Notes under the pieces: generated by a model
What the model was told of the DNA's origin: nothing
Database searches by the model: none
What the model saw: only the letters and a program-made list of their open reading frames with translations
Position numbers and translations under genes: made by a program
In this document: positions 61,428 to 64,000 of the stretch, in pieces
Numbering within the stretch: the stretch's first letter is position 1
How the letters are laid out: every line of letters begins with the position of its first letter
NCBI GenBank assembly: GCA_900315565.1
Contig: OMZS01000002.1
Span: forward strand, 1 to 64,000
Length of the DNA: 64,000 bases
Source: an uncultured Prevotellaceae bacterium
GTDB taxonomy: Bacteria > Bacteroidota > Bacteroidia > Bacteroidales > Bacteroidaceae
Direction: 5' to 3'

Positions 61428-61997
61428 ATGCAATTACCTTTTCACATCATAGAAATGTTGAAGCGCAAGTCGAACTCCGACTTGCGCTTACCTTCTGACT
61501 GCGAACAGCTCTCACTCGACATTGAAAGTCGGACACAGGTGCGCATCGGGGCTACTACACTCAAGCGACTGCTCGGCTTTGCGCATGACGAACGTACGCC
61601 CCATGCTAGCACGCTCGACGTTGTAGCCCGCTATTTGGGATATAGGCATTGGGAGGAATTGGCGAAGATTGAGGACAAGGGAAATTCCGACTTCGGCACT
61701 ACTGACGAGGAAGTGCGCTCAGCCGACCTGCAGCCAGGGGACTGTGTGGAGATAGCTTATTTGCCCGACAGGATAGTGAAAATGCAATATCTCGGAAACA
61801 ACCGTTACCGTGTTATGGAGAGCCGGAACAGTAAACTGCTTGTGGGTGACGAAGTGGAGATATTGAATTTTGTGCTTCATCACCCTCTGTTGGTCGTCAA
61901 TGTGTGGCGCGATGGCCAGCCGATGGGACAGTTTACAGCGGGTCGCGTCTCAGGCCTGTCGTCCATAACAGTGTTTCCCTCAACTCTTAACTCCTAA
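61428..61997 (+). CDS. Protein of unknown function with HTH-like N-terminus
   Basis: The 189-residue soluble protein starts at ATG 61428 (an upstream TTG frame extension is not needed). The N-terminal 70 residues (LRLPSDCEQLSLDIESRTQVRIGATTLKRLLGFAHDERTPHASTLDVVARYLGYRHWEEL) look like a helix-turn-helix domain with a 'which repeats and regulates itself' pattern of small helices. The C-terminal part is strand-rich (QPGDCVEIAYLPDRIVKMQYLGNNRYRVME). It lies 24 bp after guaA and 34 bp before a Ser/Thr kinase, so it may partner the kinase. Its last codons and stop lie in an AACTCCT heptamer array. Confidence 0.7.
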   Translation: MQLPFHIIEMLKRKSNSDLRLPSDCEQLSLDIESRTQVRIGATTLKRLLGFAHDERTPHASTLDVVARYLGYRHWEELAKIEDKGNSDFGTTDEEVRSADLQPGDCVEIAYLPDRIVKMQYLGNNRYRVMESRNSKLLVGDEVEILNFVLHHPLLVVNVWRDGQPMGQFTAGRVSGLSSITVFPSTLNS

Positions 61998-62029
61998 CTC
62001 TTAACTCCTAACTCCTAACTCCTACCTCC
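61984..62029 (+). repeat. AACTCCT heptamer array
   Basis: About six AACTCCT/AACTCTT heptamers between the 61428 gene and the kinase, covering the stop codon of the former. TAA appears in all three frames. Confidence 0.75.
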
Positions 62030-62031
62030 CC

Positions 62032-63318
62032 ATGGATTCCTCGCAGTTTTCCGATAGCCAGCCACGTCTTGAGGGCATGGAGCAGATAGCCTCTCATGGT
62101 GCTACCAGCGATGCCTATCGGGTGAAACTCTATGGTAAACTGCATTTTCTGAAGCGGCTCAAACCACAATTTGCCCACGACATCCGTTATCAGGAAGCAC
62201 TACGAAAGGAGTTTGAGACGGGCTACCGTCTGGAACATCCCAATCTGGTTCGCTACATCTCCCTGACAGATGATGGCATTCTGATGGAGTATGTAGATGG
62301 CGAAACGCTGGCTCACTTTCTTTCCAATCATCCGGACTATTTTAGGAACCACAAGCACGCCGACAGGTTTATCCGTCAGTTGCTGGATGTTGTGGGTTAT
62401 CTGCACAGTCACCAGGTGCTTCACCTTGATCTGAAGCCCGACAACATGCTGCTTACCCGCATCGGCCATGAATTGAAACTTGTTGACCTAGGGTTTAGCC
62501 TCACCGACACCTTTGCCGACACGCAGGGACGAACCGATAGCTTTGCTGCTCCTGAGCAGTTTTCGGGTGGTGTGGTGGATGAACGAACCGACATCTATGC
62601 CATTGGGAAGGTGCTGGAACTGCTGCCTGGGCGCCCTGTGAGTGAAAAGGTCTTGAAACGCTGTACGGCGCCAGAACCCGAGGACCGCTTTCAGACCATT
62701 TCAGATTTGCGCGCAGTCCTGCTCCGTCGCAGCCGCCAATGGATTTGGCTGGCAGTAGGTGTTCTCTTCATGGCATTGTTCGTTGTCTTTTTCCTCTTCA
62801 TCAATAGAGAACAGCCCTCAGCAGAGATGATAGAACCGCCAGCGGAGGTTAAGAACGTGGAACAAGAAACCATTCGGGTGAGAGAAGCCATCCGCCCCTT
62901 TTCCAGGAAAGAGGAAAAGAAGGAAAAGTCTGCCAATGAGCTACTTCCTACAAGTCCCATCGCATCATCTCCCGTCAAATCAGAGCTATCGAAGGAAGAA
63001 AAAGAGTTTCTGAGTCAGCCAGATTTGCAGAAAGCTACAGATAAGGAGTTTGTGCTTTACAAGCAACGGTTGGACGAATACTACAGCGAGGCAAATGCCT
63101 TTCTCAACGACTCTTCCAACTTTAAGAAATACCCTTCGCATGTTGCTTATTTGACTCACTATCAGGATATTATTCACAAAACCTTGCAGCGCATCAAGGC
63201 TGATGAGCAGTTCTATCCTTTTTATGTGAGCCCCATGAATCCCATCTGTTCCTACACCCGGAAATACAAAGCCGATTTGGAACACCGCGCATTCGTCAAC
63301 AGCAACAAACTGCCGTAA
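62032..63318 (+). CDS. Ser/Thr protein kinase with one membrane segment
   Basis: The 428-residue protein has a kinase domain at about 10-230: Lys41 (LHFLKRL), Glu in the C-helix (ALRKEFETG), HLDLKPDNMLL (131-141, with HLD in place of HRD), VDLGFS (DLG in place of DFG) and APEQF. The glycine-rich loop is weak (ASHGATSDAY). A membrane segment (about 237-257) and a periplasmic, Lys/Glu-rich tail (about 258-428) follow. This is the Hanks-type layout with an outside sensor. The tail has no PASTA or other repeats. Substrates unknown; the preceding gene is a candidate. Confidence 0.88.
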   Translation: MDSSQFSDSQPRLEGMEQIASHGATSDAYRVKLYGKLHFLKRLKPQFAHDIRYQEALRKEFETGYRLEHPNLVRYISLTDDGILMEYVDGETLAHFLSNHPDYFRNHKHADRFIRQLLDVVGYLHSHQVLHLDLKPDNMLLTRIGHELKLVDLGFSLTDTFADTQGRTDSFAAPEQFSGGVVDERTDIYAIGKVLELLPGRPVSEKVLKRCTAPEPEDRFQTISDLRAVLLRRSRQWIWLAVGVLFMALFVVFFLFINREQPSAEMIEPPAEVKNVEQETIRVREAIRPFSRKEEKKEKSANELLPTSPIASSPVKSELSKEEKEFLSQPDLQKATDKEFVLYKQRLDEYYSEANAFLNDSSNFKKYPSHVAYLTHYQDIIHKTLQRIKADEQFYPFYVSPMNPICSYTRKYKADLEHRAFVNSNKLP

Positions 63319-63373
63319 ACCATAAAAAAAGCAAATTTACGACTCACACGCACAAAGTTTGCAAAATAATGCT

Positions 63374-63381
63374 TATCTTTG
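63374..63381 (+). promoter_or_regulatory. Promoter -7 box of the toxin-antitoxin pair
   Basis: TATCTTTG, 19 nt before the ATG at 63401. Confidence 0.6.
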
Positions 63382-63400
63382 TTGGCAAATTATTATAATT

Positions 63401-63640
63401 ATGAATAATATGTCATATAGCCAGTTAGCACAGCTTGAATTGTTGAATGCTATTAATAGCATAAAAACAGAGTCTGAACTCAAGGAGTTCAGAGACGTTA
63501 TAGCTCGCTATTTTGCTCAAAAAGCCCAGAGGGCAATTGATGATTTGTGGGAAGAAGGTGTCATCAATAATGAAACTATAGAAGAGTGGGGTGAAGAGCA
63601 TATGCGTACCCCTTATCAATATGAGGCGAATCGTTCTTGA
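63401..63640 (+). CDS. Antitoxin-like small protein
   Basis: The 79-residue acidic helical protein starts MNNMSYSQLAQLELLNAINSI and contains LKEFRDVIARYFAQKAQRAIDDLWEEG. The size, the promoter and the 20-bp overlap with a PIN-domain gene match the antitoxin half of COG1569-type PIN systems. Start chosen at 63401 because the upstream part of the frame contains the promoter. Confidence 0.72.
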   Translation: MNNMSYSQLAQLELLNAINSIKTESELKEFRDVIARYFAQKAQRAIDDLWEEGVINNETIEEWGEEHMRTPYQYEANRS

Positions 63641-64000
63641 TACAAACTGCCTTTTGCAGTCACTACCCACAAAAAGCCCATACCATAAGATATGGGTAGA
63701 TATAGTTAATGGCCATATTCAGCTATGTGTCAATACTGAGATTATGAATGAATATGAGGAAATATTATCTGTTAAGACTAACAAGGTAATTGCACGTAAT
63801 GTTGTTGAGGCAATTGCGAGACTGAGCACAACCTTCTTTCAAGAATCCTATTTCCATTTTGGACTAATAACAGCCGACCCAGATGACAATAAGTTTGTTG
63901 ATTGTGCTATCGCAGCAGACGCAGAGTATATTGTGACTAATGACAAACATTTCTACGAATTAAAAAACATTCCTTGGCCAAGGCTGTCTGTTGTTACAAT
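63621..64000 (+). CDS. PIN-family toxin (cut by window end)
   Basis: The first 126 codons are present. The frame opens MRRIVLDTNCLLQSLP with the first PIN aspartate (LDTN). NEYEEIL carries the conserved Glu, and ITADPDDNKFVDCAIAADAEYIVTNDKHF has the remaining acidic residues of the RNase site. This matches the 'putative toxin component, PIN family' (COG1569). It overlaps the antitoxin-like gene by 20 bp. The stop lies beyond the window. Confidence 0.85.
   Translation, partial: MRRIVLDTNCLLQSLPTKSPYHKIWVDIVNGHIQLCVNTEIMNEYEEILSVKTNKVIARNVVEAIARLSTTFFQESYFHFGLITADPDDNKFVDCAIAADAEYIVTNDKHFYELKNIPWPRLSVVT

Overview
The window looks like a chromosome segment from a Prevotella-type bacterium (Bacteroidales). 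The evidence is a SusC/SusD polysaccharide-utilisation locus, a BspA-like leucine-rich repeat protein, many lipoproteins with an LxxC box, TonB receptors, Bacteroidetes-type promoters (-7 box TAnnTTTG) in front of many genes, and weak Shine-Dalgarno sites. I saw no rRNA, tRNA, CRISPR array or complete insertion sequence.

Layout. 0-2.7 kb is a degraded accessory zone: a truncated-looking LRR protein, an orphan nucleotidyltransferase, and a frameshifted fragment of the same gene that is intact at 30.3 kb. 2.7-24.7 kb is one large polysaccharide-utilisation locus. Its minus-strand genes, read from 19.8 kb down, are GH127, SusC, SusD, a DUF4859-type lipoprotein, a BACON/DUF6055/DUF4859 lipoprotein, a CotH-type lipoprotein, and a DUF6055-GH43-F5/8C-LamG giant. 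The divergent plus-strand genes are GH97 and a second GH127. Three promoters of this locus share the same operator layout: two direct GGACGATT-type half-sites 21-22 bp apart, then exactly 27 bp to the -7 box. 24.7-27.3 kb holds a candidate structured RNA of about 170 nt and two AT-rich secreted-protein genes. 27.4-34.3 kb is an accessory island: two overlapping genes of unknown function, a DUF3987-type P-loop protein, a broken CHC2/Toprim primase, an HU-like protein, and a small gene flanked by inverted copies of a palindromic repeat. 34.3-47.4 kb is mostly housekeeping or envelope genes (TonB receptor operon, M28 and M18 peptidases, MsrA, aldo/keto reductase, AAA ATPase, LpxK, SppA). 47.5-63.3 kb contains a CE12 esterase, GroES/GroEL, a candidate terminated small RNA, an APH-RapZ kinase fusion with a matching sugar nucleotidyltransferase, a membrane-anchored regulator, a carboxylesterase, GuaA and a Ser/Thr kinase. 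The right edge cuts through a PIN-type toxin-antitoxin pair.

How the genes work together. The utilisation locus has two beta-L-arabinofuranosidase-type GH127 enzymes, a GH97, a GH43 and two proteins with an HExxH metallopeptidase-like DUF6055 domain. My inference is that it attacks an arabinosylated plant glycoprotein (extensin or arabinogalactan-protein type) rather than a plain polysaccharide. The regulator that would read the shared operator is not in the window.

Unusual sequence architecture. Spacers throughout the window are filled with tandem arrays of 7-bp words. The words differ between spacers (for example TTGATAA, GCATAAT, TGATAAA, AAAGTTC, CTCCAAA, AACTCCT) but the period stays at 7. 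A second class has a 21-22 bp period. Several heptamer arrays run into gene ends, and at least one lies in frame inside guaA.
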